Origin: an uncultured Eubacteriales bacterium | GTDB lineage: Bacteria > Bacillota > Clostridia > Christensenellales > Borkfalkiaceae | NCBI GenBank assembly: GCA_905209085.1 | Contig: CAJLRM010000002.1 | Coordinates: forward strand, 310,001 to 374,000 | Direction: 5' to 3' | DNA: 64,000 bases | Shown: positions 33,065 through 42,606 of the stretch, one piece after another | How the letters are laid out: every line of letters begins with the position of its first letter | Position numbering within the stretch: the stretch's first letter is position 1 | Notes under the pieces: model-generated | What the model saw: the letters and a program-made list of their open reading frames with translations, nothing else | What the model was told of the DNA's origin: nothing | The model's database searches: none | Position numbers and translations under genes: made by a program

Positions 33065-33931
33065 ATGAAGGAACTTATTTGCGACAAATTTTACCGCAAC
33101 GGCTTCGAATTGCATCACGTGGACAAATTGGTAACCAACCGTCCCATTGCCGTGTTCGATTTAAAGAATACCGCCAAGGCGTATCCCTCCTGGCAGCTGG
33201 CGCAGTGGTGCTGCAAAAATAATCTCGCAAACGGCAAAGAGCGGGTGAAGCAGGACGGCACCTATGAAATTTCAGATCCCAGCAAAAAGGTGACGGTGGA
33301 CGTGGAAAAGGGGATTATTTCTCTCGAACTTTGCACTTCCGACGAATACACGGTGGCGAGGAGAGAGGGAGAGGGCTGGCCTCATATCCTTCTCGAACAG
33401 GACTTTCCCTGCAAGCCGAAAGTGACGGGCGCGAAACGCATTCTTTTGAAGATCGATATGAGCGTCGACAAGGCGGAATGCTGCCAGCGAGAGGAATGTA
33501 AGGATTTTCATACGGCGCAGTTCTCGTGGATTTTCGCGCTCGCGGATAAGTCGGAGGGAGAGGGACGGGAAGATTTTATCTGGTTCGGCTGTCCGATCTA
33601 CGATTTCCGTTTTCCCTTCCCGGGCGAATTTCGCGCCAAAGACGGCGGCAAGCCGGAAAATACGGGGAAGTATATCTACTTCATCGATTCTAAAAAGTAT
33701 CTGAAAGAACCCGTCGCGGTCGGCAGGCGCTTTTCCCTCGAAATAGACGTGACGAAGGAAATGAAAGACGCGATCGAGGACGCAAAATCCAAAGGGTTTC
33801 TCCCGTTCAGCCGCCCTGAGGATATCGCGATAAACAACACAAATCTCGGATGGGAGGTGACGGGGACGTTCGACGCGGCGCTGACCTTTTACGGCCTGTC
33901 CGTCCAAGTAGAGGAGGATGATGAAAAATAA
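33065..33931 (+). CDS. Paralogue B of the unrecognised family, without signal peptide
   Basis: 288 aa. It starts MKELICDKFYRNGFELHHVD, with no signal peptide or lipobox. The family blocks are present in order: SWQLAQWCCKNNLANGKERV, VEKGIISLELCTSDEY, GWPHILLEQDF, HTAQFSWIFALADKSEGEGR, IWFGCPIYDFRFPFPGEF, DGGKPENTGKYIYFID, and NNTNLGWEVTGTFD. It therefore appears to be a cytoplasmic version of the exported neighbours. This argues that the domain acts on a small ligand found both outside and inside the cell. It lies 22 bp after A and overlaps C. Confidence 0.75.
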   Translation: MKELICDKFYRNGFELHHVDKLVTNRPIAVFDLKNTAKAYPSWQLAQWCCKNNLANGKERVKQDGTYEISDPSKKVTVDVEKGIISLELCTSDEYTVARREGEGWPHILLEQDFPCKPKVTGAKRILLKIDMSVDKAECCQREECKDFHTAQFSWIFALADKSEGEGREDFIWFGCPIYDFRFPFPGEFRAKDGGKPENTGKYIYFIDSKKYLKEPVAVGRRFSLEIDVTKEMKDAIEDAKSKGFLPFSRPEDIAINNTNLGWEVTGTFDAALTFYGLSVQVEEDDEK

Positions 33932-35060
33932 AAAGTATAAAACGCTGATTGCCGCAACGGTGATCACAGGTGTTTTGGGGAGTTGTATGGGTTGCAATAC
34001 GAATACGGGCGAGTACTCTTCGTCCGGCAGGGATTCCGTGGAAAGCAGCGTCTTTTCCAGCTTCGAAGAGGAAAAAAAGTGGAACACGATCGGAGAGGGC
34101 GATCAGCTGATCGAACGCCCGCTGATCGACGACGAGGAACGCGAGGAATTTTTGAGGGATCTCAACTTTTCGAGAGGATTCGGCGTTTCCGCCTTTCATG
34201 CCAATACGTCGGGCGGCATTCCCGTAGGCTATCTCGATTACGACGGACTCAAAGCAGACGGCGAGGACGTGTGGAGCGTGGGGCAGTGGGGCTGCACGAA
34301 ATCGCTGATGGACGCGGAGTTTGAAAGAAACGGCTCGGTGATCGGCTATTTCGACGGAAGCAAGACCCTTAGATTCGACGCCGCGAAAACGGGCAGCATT
34401 GCGCTCGGCATCAAGGGCAGCGTCGAGTACGGAAAGGACGAGGAAGGCAATTATCGGGATCGGCTGGAAGTGACGGAAAACTGGCCTCACAATATCATCG
34501 GACAGGGGCTTTCGGGCGAGGTGAAAGGCTCGGAGCGCATCATGTGGGAGGTTTCCTACACCGTCACAGAATGCGCAAGGCTCACCGAGTATCCCGTGAA
34601 CGCGGAAATGCACGCCGCGCAGTTCCAATGGTTCGTATCCATGTATAACAAAAATCCCGATACGGAGAGTTACGGTCAGTCGGTGTGGTTCGGGTTCAGT
34701 ATGTTCGATACGCGGTCGATGAACTCCTGCCCCGCGGGCATGGCGGCGTACGACGGCGGCAAGGAAGACAACACGGGAATGTTCATCTATATGTTTTCCC
34801 TGTCCCAGGTGGACGATTCGCTCGATTATAACGTCGTCGATAAGCCCTCTTCCGTGGTGGGACAGAGGCGGAACGTGGCCGTAGACGTGCTGCCGTTTAT
34901 CAAAGCGGGCATTATTTCCGCCCAGAAAAAGGGCGCTTTGAAAGGCGCTTCGTGGGAGGATATGGTGTTCAACTCCACCAATATCGGCTGGGAAATTCCC
35001 GGCAGTTACGACGTATCCGTGGATATCCATTCCATGAATATGTATAAGGTCAAAAAATAA
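33921..35060 (+). CDS. Surface lipoprotein of the same unrecognised family (paralogue C)
   Basis: 379 aa. GAGGAGG (33911-33917) directly precedes two adjacent ATGs; I choose the second (33921). Signal peptide followed by VLGSC (lipobox), then a Ser-rich stretch. Family blocks: DVWSVGQWGCTKSLMD, GSIALGIKGSVEY, NWPHNIIGQGL, MHAAQFQWFVSMYNKNPD, SVWFGFSMFDTRSM, YDGGKEDNTGMFIYMFS, and NSTNIGWEIPGSYD. It overlaps gene B, so the three genes are probably one translational unit. Confidence 0.78.
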   Translation: MKNKKYKTLIAATVITGVLGSCMGCNTNTGEYSSSGRDSVESSVFSSFEEEKKWNTIGEGDQLIERPLIDDEEREEFLRDLNFSRGFGVSAFHANTSGGIPVGYLDYDGLKADGEDVWSVGQWGCTKSLMDAEFERNGSVIGYFDGSKTLRFDAAKTGSIALGIKGSVEYGKDEEGNYRDRLEVTENWPHNIIGQGLSGEVKGSERIMWEVSYTVTECARLTEYPVNAEMHAAQFQWFVSMYNKNPDTESYGQSVWFGFSMFDTRSMNSCPAGMAAYDGGKEDNTGMFIYMFSLSQVDDSLDYNVVDKPSSVVGQRRNVAVDVLPFIKAGIISAQKKGALKGASWEDMVFNSTNIGWEIPGSYDVSVDIHSMNMYKVKK

Positions 35061-35119
35061 AAATCAAAAAATTTACCGAATGAAAAATTCGGAAAAAATG
35101 TCAAGGAGAAAATGACGAA

Positions 35120-37759
35120 ATGAAAAAACAAATTTTTGCGGCTTTTCTGGCTTCTGCTCTCACCGTCGGCATCGGCGGCTCTCTGGTAAAGGCAAACGCG
35201 GACGTCGTAGGACAGACGGATACGGGGTATCAGGTTTCGACAAATAAAGTCACCGTCACATACGCCGAAAACGGCTATTCCACCGTTTCGGGACTGGGAA
35301 GCTGGGGCTACTGCGCGTACCTGAGCGAACCTGTAAAATTCGACGGGCTTACGGTCAGTTTCGATTCCGCCATACTTCCCAACGGGAGTTCGAGCGACTG
35401 CGTAGGATTCTTTTTCGGCACCGAGTTTCTGGGCGGCAGCGTATTTCCCGGCGGACTTGCGGTGACGAATTGGAAGCTGTACAGCAATCAGAGCCGTCTG
35501 GTTTTCGGCGCTAACCACGATTATAACGGAGCCGCCCTGGTCTATACGACGCCCGAATGCACGACGGCGGGCTTCGGCGTAGCGGGCTCCCACGTTTCCA
35601 CCGCCGTGGAAAGAATGGGATATTCCATAACGTTTGAAGAGTATAACGAAACGCTCTATTCGGTCACGGTGGCGATGACGCATGGCGAAATGTGGACGAA
35701 CAACGCGAATTACGACGCGGAAACGAAGACGAGCACCGTGTATCTCAAAAAGGAAACGATGGCGCCTCTGCTCGACGCCAACGGCTATACGCATATAACG
35801 TTTGCGGGTTTCCCCAGCGAGGATGATCCCGCCGTCAGCGTCAACGTAAAGGTCGAGGACGATTTGAGCCGGGAATATCAGACGACTTCCGTCGCCCCCG
35901 TCAAGGAAAAAGTCGCGGCGTACAAGACTGCCGCGGAAGCCATCGCGACGACGGACGATTACGACGCGGCGATGGCGCTTAGAGAAGAAGCGCTGACCGC
36001 GGCAAATGCGCTTCGCGCGAGAGAAAAAGCGGAACAGACGGAAGCGATCACGGCTGTCGACGAGGCTCTGGCCGCCGATCCCGAGATCGTCGCCGTCGTG
36101 AAAAAGGCGGTGCAGGATAAAATCGACGCGGCGACGGCGGCTTTCGACGCGTTCAAGACGGAAAGCAATTTGACGAACGAAGCGTATCAGGCGGCTGTGA
36201 CTTTGATCCAAACGGCAAAGACGGAGTACGAGGACAGAAAATCCATGCTGGACGAGGCAGCGCAGACGGAACTCGACGAAGCGTTTGCCGAACTCGACTA
36301 CACCAAAAATTATTATAAGGCGCTTCAATGGGTGGTAGGCTACGAAAAAGCGGTGGCCGCAATCGACCCCGAAGCGGCGACGGTCGGCGACGACATCGCG
36401 GCGGTGAAGGCGATGAAGAACGCCCTGGCGGGAAGTTCCACCGAAACGCTGATCAACGGTATGAACGAAACGGATAAGGCGGCGATAAGCGCCCGCATCG
36501 CGGCGGCGGACACGGCTCTTGCGGCGGCGGAAGAAGCCGCTTCCTCGGCGGTGAAAGAGTCTTACCTTACGGCTCTCGAAACGGCTCTCGAAAAGGATTT
36601 GGTCACTTCGTATGCCAATATTCAATCGGCGTTCGCCGTTTTGGATAACCTCAAAGAAAACGTCGCCATCGTAGAGGCGGACGGGGCGCTCTATACGCGC
36701 TACACGACGGCGGTGGAAACGCTGTATAAGGCTTTGGAAGATTTTGTTTCGGGGGCGATCACCGATCTTTCCCAAAGTTTGGACGGAGAATTTCCTACGC
36801 TCGATTCCTTCCTGCAAGTGAGATCGGCGTATAACCAAATCGTGCTCGACTTATTGGACGAGGAGCGGGAAGATTATACGAAGATCGTGGAGGCGCACGA
36901 AGCGCTCACCGAGAAATTACAGGCAAACTTGTGGTATAACTTCTCGCAGACGGGGCTTTCCACCGTGGAGCAGAACGACACGGGCGTATATTTCGAGATG
37001 ACCGCGAAATTCCCCGCGCGCATCAATTATAACGAAAAACTCAACATGGCGACGGGGATCACCGCGGAAATAGAGTTTACGAATATCGCGTACTACAACG
37101 GCGATAAGACGGAGTCGGGCGCGTCCAAGGGCGCAAACAACATTTCCATCAACTTCCTTTCCGCTCCCGATTCGTATAAATCCATGGCTTCGGGACTGAA
37201 CATCATCATTTGGCTGTTCGAACAGGAATCCTCCGTGGATATCGTCAACGCGCGGGATCAGAGCGTGGCGCACGGCGTCCTTTCCACCCCCATCAACGGC
37301 GGCAAACTCACCATTTCGGTGGTTCACGGAATGTACGAGGACTTTGCGGCGGGAGAAAGCTATAAGGCGTATATCATCACTATCAACGGTCAGGAGATCG
37401 TCCTTGCCGACGCGCTCGCGGAGTCGAACGGCATGGAGATTTCCGACGAATGCTATTTCTCCTTCGGTTCGTTCGCGGACTATACGGCGGATCCCAACTG
37501 CTTCACGCTCCTGAGCGTCAACGATACGAAATTTGCCAAACAACCGCCCGCGCCCGGTCCGGATTCTTCCACTTCTTCCTCTTCTTCCTCCGGCGAAGAA
37601 ACGTCTTCTTCGGAAAACAGCAGTCAGGGCGGCTCTTCGGCTCCGCGCGGCGGCTGCAACGGCTGCGGCAGCATCATGACGGGCGGCATCGCGGGTATCG
37701 CGGCTGTCGGCGCGGCGGTTTCCATGATCCTGACGGGCAAAAAGAGAAAGAAGGACTAA
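35120..37759 (+). CDS. Large surface protein with helical repeats and Cys-containing C-terminal anchor
   Basis: 879 aa. Signal peptide (1-28, KANA end). Residues 30-240 look beta-rich with many Gly/Tyr (lectin-like jelly roll is possible). About 250-590 is Ala/Glu/Lys-rich helix with repeats such as AAEAIATTDDYDAAMALREE and ALTAANALRAREKAEQTEAI. Residues 600-800 form a second beta region (NNISINFLSAPDSYKSM, LNIIIWLFEQ). A Ser/Gly linker leads to GGCNGCGS (Cys846, Cys849), a 21-residue hydrophobic segment and KKRKKD. The end has the plan of a C-terminal sorting signal (motif, membrane helix, basic tail) but is not LPxTG. Probably a wall- or membrane-anchored glycan-binding protein. Confidence 0.75.
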   Translation: MKKQIFAAFLASALTVGIGGSLVKANADVVGQTDTGYQVSTNKVTVTYAENGYSTVSGLGSWGYCAYLSEPVKFDGLTVSFDSAILPNGSSSDCVGFFFGTEFLGGSVFPGGLAVTNWKLYSNQSRLVFGANHDYNGAALVYTTPECTTAGFGVAGSHVSTAVERMGYSITFEEYNETLYSVTVAMTHGEMWTNNANYDAETKTSTVYLKKETMAPLLDANGYTHITFAGFPSEDDPAVSVNVKVEDDLSREYQTTSVAPVKEKVAAYKTAAEAIATTDDYDAAMALREEALTAANALRAREKAEQTEAITAVDEALAADPEIVAVVKKAVQDKIDAATAAFDAFKTESNLTNEAYQAAVTLIQTAKTEYEDRKSMLDEAAQTELDEAFAELDYTKNYYKALQWVVGYEKAVAAIDPEAATVGDDIAAVKAMKNALAGSSTETLINGMNETDKAAISARIAAADTALAAAEEAASSAVKESYLTALETALEKDLVTSYANIQSAFAVLDNLKENVAIVEADGALYTRYTTAVETLYKALEDFVSGAITDLSQSLDGEFPTLDSFLQVRSAYNQIVLDLLDEEREDYTKIVEAHEALTEKLQANLWYNFSQTGLSTVEQNDTGVYFEMTAKFPARINYNEKLNMATGITAEIEFTNIAYYNGDKTESGASKGANNISINFLSAPDSYKSMASGLNIIIWLFEQESSVDIVNARDQSVAHGVLSTPINGGKLTISVVHGMYEDFAAGESYKAYIITINGQEIVLADALAESNGMEISDECYFSFGSFADYTADPNCFTLLSVNDTKFAKQPPAPGPDSSTSSSSSSGEETSSSENSSQGGSSAPRGGCNGCGSIMTGGIAGIAAVGAAVSMILTGKKRKKD

Positions 37760-37906
37760 CCGGGTCCTTTGCTTGCTCGGGACAATAAAGGAGGAAAAAC
37801 GGGCGCGACGCGTTTTTGTTGCTCCTCACTGTAAAATCGGGAAACAACGGATATGGGAAACGAAATCTGTTTTCCGTATCCTGCTTCCTGGAAAGGAATC
37901 AAAGAT

Positions 37907-40171
37907 ATGTTCGGATTGGATAAAGACAAAAATTTCTGCGAATGGGAGTACGACGTGGATAAAGAGCCGTTGCTGGCGGCTCTGTTCACGACGGGAAACG
38001 GGTATATGGGCGTGCGCGGCAGCTTCGAGGAGTTCGGTTCCCTGCGCGTGCAGGGCGCTTTTGTCCGCGGCTATATCGACGAGATCATAGAGGTCTGCGA
38101 GCCGTTTGCCAATAACGAGTACATGAAGAAATACTATCTCGACGAAGAAGCGCTGAAAAGCTTTGAAAAACAGGATTCCTGCGTGAATATGCACGACTTT
38201 CTCACGGTGAAAATCGTTGTGGGCGGCTGCATCTTCTATCCGTGGGAAGGGAAACTTCTTTCCTGGACGCGTTTTCTCGATCCCTCGCGCGGCGTCTATA
38301 CCCGCCGCGCGGTCTGGGAAGACGAAAGGGGAAGAAAGACGCGGCTCGAATTCGTCAGATTCGCCTCCTTCGAAACTCAGCATCTCTATTGTCAGCGCGT
38401 GACGGCGACTCCCTTGAATCATTCCGAGCCGGTGGAACTGATCTCCGCGGTGGATACTCTCCGCAAGACGGGCGGGCAGATCGTCACCGCGTCGGACGAA
38501 ACGAAAATCGAGGGAGATAGCATAATTCATCGCTTCCATGCCCTCAACAAATACAAATTTGCGGCGGAATATTTCGTCAAAAACAACTTCCCCGACGGAG
38601 AACTTTTCCCCTATGAGGAAAACGGCGTCGTCGGAATCCGCTGCGCCGCGAAACAAGCGGAAAGCTACACTTTGGAAAAATTCACTTTCGTGGCGACGCA
38701 GCGGGATTGCGAAGAGCCTTTGCATTCGTTCGTTTCAAAAAGCTGCGCTTCTCTCGATTTTTCCTTTGCCGAACGCTTGTCGGCGCACGAAAGGGCGTAT
38801 CGGGCGTATTTCGAACCGATGGATATCCGCATCGAAGGGGACGACGAGGCGGACGGATATCTGCGTTTTGCTTCCTATCATACGGCGATTTCCGCGCCTA
38901 TGCACGACAGCGTGCACGGCATTTCCGCCAAGGGGCTTACGGGGGAGAGGTATAATCAGTTCGTCTGGTGGGATTCGGAGATCCACCAGCTTCCCTTTTT
39001 CCTCGCCGCGGCGCCCGCAACGGCAAAAAATCTGTTGATGTATCGCTATCGGATGCTTCCGAAGTCCCGGGAAAACGCCGCCGCCGCGGGAATGAAGGGG
39101 GCAAAATACGCGTTCTGTTCCTCCGTCGAGGGCGACGAACGGGTGTGGAAATACGTGCGCCATCCCTTTATGCAGGTACATATCAATTCCGATGTGCCGA
39201 TGGGCGTTCTGCATTACTATTTCGCTACGGGCGACGAGCGTTTTTTAAGGGACTGCGGAATGGAAATGATGCTCGAATGCCTGCGCTTTTGGACGAGTCG
39301 TGTGACGAAGAAAAACGACCGTTATGAAATTTTGCGGGTGACGGGCACGGACGAACATCACCCTTACGTGGACAACGACGCCTACACCAATTACTGCGTG
39401 CAGTATCTCTTCAAGGAATTTCTCTTTCTCGCAGAGGAGCTTTCGTACCCTTTGGAAAAGGAAGAAAAGAGCCTCTTTTGCGAGATCGCGGAAAAACTGT
39501 ATCTGCCTCAATCGAGGTGCGGCCTGATTCCTCAGTTCGACGGTTACTTTTCCCTTTCGCGGACGCTGGAAGAGGCGGGCGGCGGCTCCTTAAAACAGTT
39601 TCAGATGAAAAAGAGCGGACTGTATCACAAGAGTCAGGTCATCAAACAGCCGGACGTCATGCTGCTCTATACGCTGGCGGACGTGGGACTGGAAGAGAAC
39701 GGCTACGCCGTCAATTGGGACTATTATGAACGAATGTGCGAAACCAGCTCTTCTCTGACCTTTCCCGTCCACGCCATCGCGGCGGCGGATAACGGCAGAA
39801 TGCTATCCTTTTACGAGTATTTCATGAAGACCTTAAAGATCGACGTGGACGACATTCACGGCGTAGGGTGGCAGGGCGTGCACAGCGGCTGCCTTGCGGG
39901 GGGCTATCTCTCCGTGCTTCGCGGGATATTCGGCGTCCGCGCGCGGAAAGAGTGTCTGGAACTTCGTCCCAATCCCATGCCTTTTTGGAAAAAGATAGAG
40001 ATGCGGACTTTTTATCGGGGGCGGCTCGTCGGCTTGACTGCGGAAGGGGAAAAGTTTTCCCTGGCGCTTTTGAAAGGCTCGCCTTTCCCCGTCCGCTTCG
40101 ACGGCGAAGAGTTTTTGCTGAAAGGGAAAAAAGAAAAAATATGCGGCTTCGGTCGGGGAGGAAAATCATGA
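37907..40171 (+). CDS. GH65 family glycoside phosphorylase/hydrolase
   Basis: 754 aa. GAAAGGA (37891-37897) favours ATG 37907; an ATG at 37853 would add 18 residues without a good ribosome site. Family landmarks: TTGNGYMGVRGSFEEFG, ESAQHLYCQRV-type region (SFETQHLYCQRVTATPLNHS), QFVWWDSEIHQLPFFLAAAP, GAKYAFCSSVEGDE, and RVTGTDEHHPYVDNDAYTNY with catalytic Glu at about 483, then HSGCLAGGYLSVLRGIFGVR. No signal peptide: it acts in the cytoplasm. Family members phosphorolyse alpha-glucobioses (maltose, kojibiose, nigerose, trehalose) or rhamnose-containing glucosides, using Pi to yield beta-glucose-1-P. Stop overlaps the next start. Confidence 0.92.
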   Translation: MFGLDKDKNFCEWEYDVDKEPLLAALFTTGNGYMGVRGSFEEFGSLRVQGAFVRGYIDEIIEVCEPFANNEYMKKYYLDEEALKSFEKQDSCVNMHDFLTVKIVVGGCIFYPWEGKLLSWTRFLDPSRGVYTRRAVWEDERGRKTRLEFVRFASFETQHLYCQRVTATPLNHSEPVELISAVDTLRKTGGQIVTASDETKIEGDSIIHRFHALNKYKFAAEYFVKNNFPDGELFPYEENGVVGIRCAAKQAESYTLEKFTFVATQRDCEEPLHSFVSKSCASLDFSFAERLSAHERAYRAYFEPMDIRIEGDDEADGYLRFASYHTAISAPMHDSVHGISAKGLTGERYNQFVWWDSEIHQLPFFLAAAPATAKNLLMYRYRMLPKSRENAAAAGMKGAKYAFCSSVEGDERVWKYVRHPFMQVHINSDVPMGVLHYYFATGDERFLRDCGMEMMLECLRFWTSRVTKKNDRYEILRVTGTDEHHPYVDNDAYTNYCVQYLFKEFLFLAEELSYPLEKEEKSLFCEIAEKLYLPQSRCGLIPQFDGYFSLSRTLEEAGGGSLKQFQMKKSGLYHKSQVIKQPDVMLLYTLADVGLEENGYAVNWDYYERMCETSSSLTFPVHAIAAADNGRMLSFYEYFMKTLKIDVDDIHGVGWQGVHSGCLAGGYLSVLRGIFGVRARKECLELRPNPMPFWKKIEMRTFYRGRLVGLTAEGEKFSLALLKGSPFPVRFDGEEFLLKGKKEKICGFGRGGKS

Positions 40172-41496
40172 AACTTTTTCAAAGAAGCGCGGTGTGCGTT
40201 GCCGCCGCGTTCGTCCTGGCGGCGCTCGGCGCCTGCGGCGGAGAAAATACGGACGGGAAGGAAAGCGGAGGCGTTCCGTCCTCGTCGGAAGAAACGACCG
40301 AAAAGGCGGATACTCTGGTGAAAAATTTTTGGGATTCGGACGTCATGTACGACGAAACGGTGATCTTGGTGGCGGAAACGGACGAAGGCGGGGAGATCGT
40401 TTCCCTTCCCGCGGGCAACCTGCTCTTTAAAGCGGACGAAATACTCGAAGTCAAGCAATATTTCCATGCCGACAACGCGGGCGTCGTTTCCTTTAAACAG
40501 GGCGTGGATTACGAGTACGCCGACGGTACGATCACCGCCAAGGGGACGTTGAAAGAGGACATCGAGGGCAAAAAGACCTCGGTGGAAACCTCTATGCCGT
40601 ATATCACCGACCGTCAATGGAAAGGTCTGGACGTCTTTCCCGGCTGCGGGACGACGAATACGGGGATTCCCTCGTCCGAAGGGGATTGGCAGATTCCCTA
40701 TACGGAAAGCTATCAAATCGTGCAGATGCAGATTTCCGTCACCTACCGCCATACGGAGAAGTGGACGAAATCCGTTCCCGCCTATCAGGGCGAAACGCTT
40801 TCCCGCGTCGTTTCGAAATTGAAACGGAAGGAAAAAACGGAAATTCTCGTCTTCGGGGACAGCATTTCCACAGGCTCCAATTCCAGCAGTATTCTCGGCA
40901 TCGCGCCGAATCTGCAACCCTGGTATGAACTGATGAGCAAAAATCTCGCCCGACGTTACGGCGCCGAGGTATTTCTCACCAATAAATCGATGGGCGGATG
41001 GACGAGCGCGCAGGGAGTCAGCGACGCGGAAAACGAGGGCTGGGTCAAAGGGCAGCTCGTCAAACAGACGGGGCTTCCCAAGCTTCTCGCCACGGAGCTT
41101 TCGGACTATTCCCCCGATCTGGCGATCATCGGCTTCGGCATGAACGACGCCACTTTAAATATCGGACTCAACGCTTACGCCAATAATATCAAAAAAATGA
41201 TCGACTGTATCCGCGCGCGCAACGCCGACTGCGATATCATTCTCCTCGGCACCATGCTCGCCAATCCTCAGGCAAAGGATCAGAGCAAGAATCAGAAGGA
41301 GTATTCCGCGCTGAACGTCAAAATCGCGCAGCTTTACGAGCACGTCGCCTGCGTGGACGTCGGCGCCATGCATCAGGACATTTTGGACAGCGGCAAGAAA
41401 TATATGGACATCACGGGCAATAACGTCAATCATCCCAACGACTTTATGGCGCGCGTCTACGCGATGAATCTCCTTTCCGCTTTGGTGGAGTCATGA
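40168..41496 (+). CDS. SGNH/GDSL-hydrolase lipoprotein
   Basis: 442 aa from ATG 40168, overlapping the GH65 stop (ATGA). Lipobox ALGAC, Cys23. Residues 30-215 form an N-terminal accessory domain. The hydrolase domain begins with TEILVFGDSISTGSNSSS (block I, nucleophile Ser about 231), has NKSMGGW (block II region), IIGFGMNDATLNIG (block III) and HPNDFMARVY near residue 425 (block V with Asp and His). Such enzymes remove acetyl or other ester groups; at the cell surface of a glycan-use locus a carbohydrate esterase role is likely. The stop overlaps the next start. Confidence 0.87.
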   Translation: MKLFQRSAVCVAAAFVLAALGACGGENTDGKESGGVPSSSEETTEKADTLVKNFWDSDVMYDETVILVAETDEGGEIVSLPAGNLLFKADEILEVKQYFHADNAGVVSFKQGVDYEYADGTITAKGTLKEDIEGKKTSVETSMPYITDRQWKGLDVFPGCGTTNTGIPSSEGDWQIPYTESYQIVQMQISVTYRHTEKWTKSVPAYQGETLSRVVSKLKRKEKTEILVFGDSISTGSNSSSILGIAPNLQPWYELMSKNLARRYGAEVFLTNKSMGGWTSAQGVSDAENEGWVKGQLVKQTGLPKLLATELSDYSPDLAIIGFGMNDATLNIGLNAYANNIKKMIDCIRARNADCDIILLGTMLANPQAKDQSKNQKEYSALNVKIAQLYEHVACVDVGAMHQDILDSGKKYMDITGNNVNHPNDFMARVYAMNLLSALVES

Positions 41497-42581
41497 GCGC
41501 GCGGATAAAAAAGGCTTCGCTGCTGTTGTCCGCGGCTTTGGCGGCGGTTTTGCTCTGCGGCTGTTTCGCGGGCGGCTCGGACGATTCGGGCGCCGCAAAC
41601 GCCTCTTCTTCGGAAAGCGTCGCTTCGGGGTCTTCCGCCGGAGAAGCCGAACTTCCCGAAGAAAACAACTATTTGAAAGACACTTCTTTTGAAAAAGGCT
41701 TTCGCGTCTATAAGACGACGGAAGGCGTGGGGGACTTTCACGCCCTTCCCCTCGAAACTTCTCTTTCGAACGTGCAGCCCGATTGGACCTTGGCGCAGTG
41801 GGCGAGCAAATACGACATTATCGGCGCGCAGCGCACGGCGGCGTTCGGAGAAGTGAGTTTTGTATGCGGCGAAACCTCTCCTCCCGCCAAGCGGGTGGAC
41901 GTCAACACCCGCACGGGAAACATCTCGCTGGAACTCAATGCGGAAACGGAATACGAAAGGGACCGTTTGAATGGCGAACAGTGGCCGCATCTGCTCATCG
42001 GGCAGGATTGGGCGGGAGAGGAACTCTTGCGTATTGCGGATATGCAGTCGCTCGTTTTGCGCATGGATTACGAAGTGACGAAGATAGAGGACAAATCCTA
42101 CTCCGCGCCCAACCCCGCCCTGCACTGCGCCCAGTTCGTCTGGTACGTCACCTTGCAGAACAGGAACGCGGACAGCGCGGATTTCGGCAAATACGTGTGG
42201 TTTGGCTTGAACTTGTTTGACAACCGCATGGCGGGCAGCGTCAGCGACGGCTTCGCGGCGCAGGACGGCGGCAAGGAGCAGAACACGGGCGCGTTTATTT
42301 ATCAGCCCTCCTCGGCCGTTTGGGCAGATGACGGCCGCGTGCCGTCGGCGGGAGAGGAAAAAGAGGTCCGTTTTGATATCGTGGAAGAGGCGCGGTCGGC
42401 GTATGAACTCGCCGTGGAGAGAAACTTTCTCGGCTCCACCCGCTTTGAGGATCTCTATATCGGCTCCACAAACCTCGGCTTCGAAGTGACGGGGACATAC
42501 AATATTGCCGCGAAAATCGGCAATCTCGGGATCGTGTGGCGGGAAAAGGCGCAAACGCTGCCCCCGCAGAACAAACAATAA
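41493..42581 (+). CDS. Surface lipoprotein of the unrecognised family (paralogue D)
   Basis: 362 aa. Signal peptide with LLCGC lipobox and a Ser/Ala-rich linker to about residue 55. Blocks: DWTLAQWASKYDIIG, TRTGNISLELNAETEY, QWPHLLIGQDWAGEE, LRMDYEVTKIEDKS, LHCAQFVWYVTLQNRN, KYVWFGLNLFDNRM, QDGGKEQNTGAFIYQP, and STNLGFEVTGTYNIAAK. It is closer to B and C than to A. It is 10 kb from... the others in the same operon direction and directly coupled to the SGNH gene (ATGA), so the family member and the esterase probably work together at the surface. Confidence 0.78.
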   Translation: MSARIKKASLLLSAALAAVLLCGCFAGGSDDSGAANASSSESVASGSSAGEAELPEENNYLKDTSFEKGFRVYKTTEGVGDFHALPLETSLSNVQPDWTLAQWASKYDIIGAQRTAAFGEVSFVCGETSPPAKRVDVNTRTGNISLELNAETEYERDRLNGEQWPHLLIGQDWAGEELLRIADMQSLVLRMDYEVTKIEDKSYSAPNPALHCAQFVWYVTLQNRNADSADFGKYVWFGLNLFDNRMAGSVSDGFAAQDGGKEQNTGAFIYQPSSAVWADDGRVPSAGEEKEVRFDIVEEARSAYELAVERNFLGSTRFEDLYIGSTNLGFEVTGTYNIAAKIGNLGIVWREKAQTLPPQNKQ

Positions 42582-42606
42582 AGATAGGTCGAAGGAGGAA
42601 CTATTC

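Noticed and set aside
35006..36838. Long open frame of 610 codons on the minus strand
   Set aside because: Antisense to the 879-aa surface protein gene; Arg- and Phe-rich, no domain recognisable.
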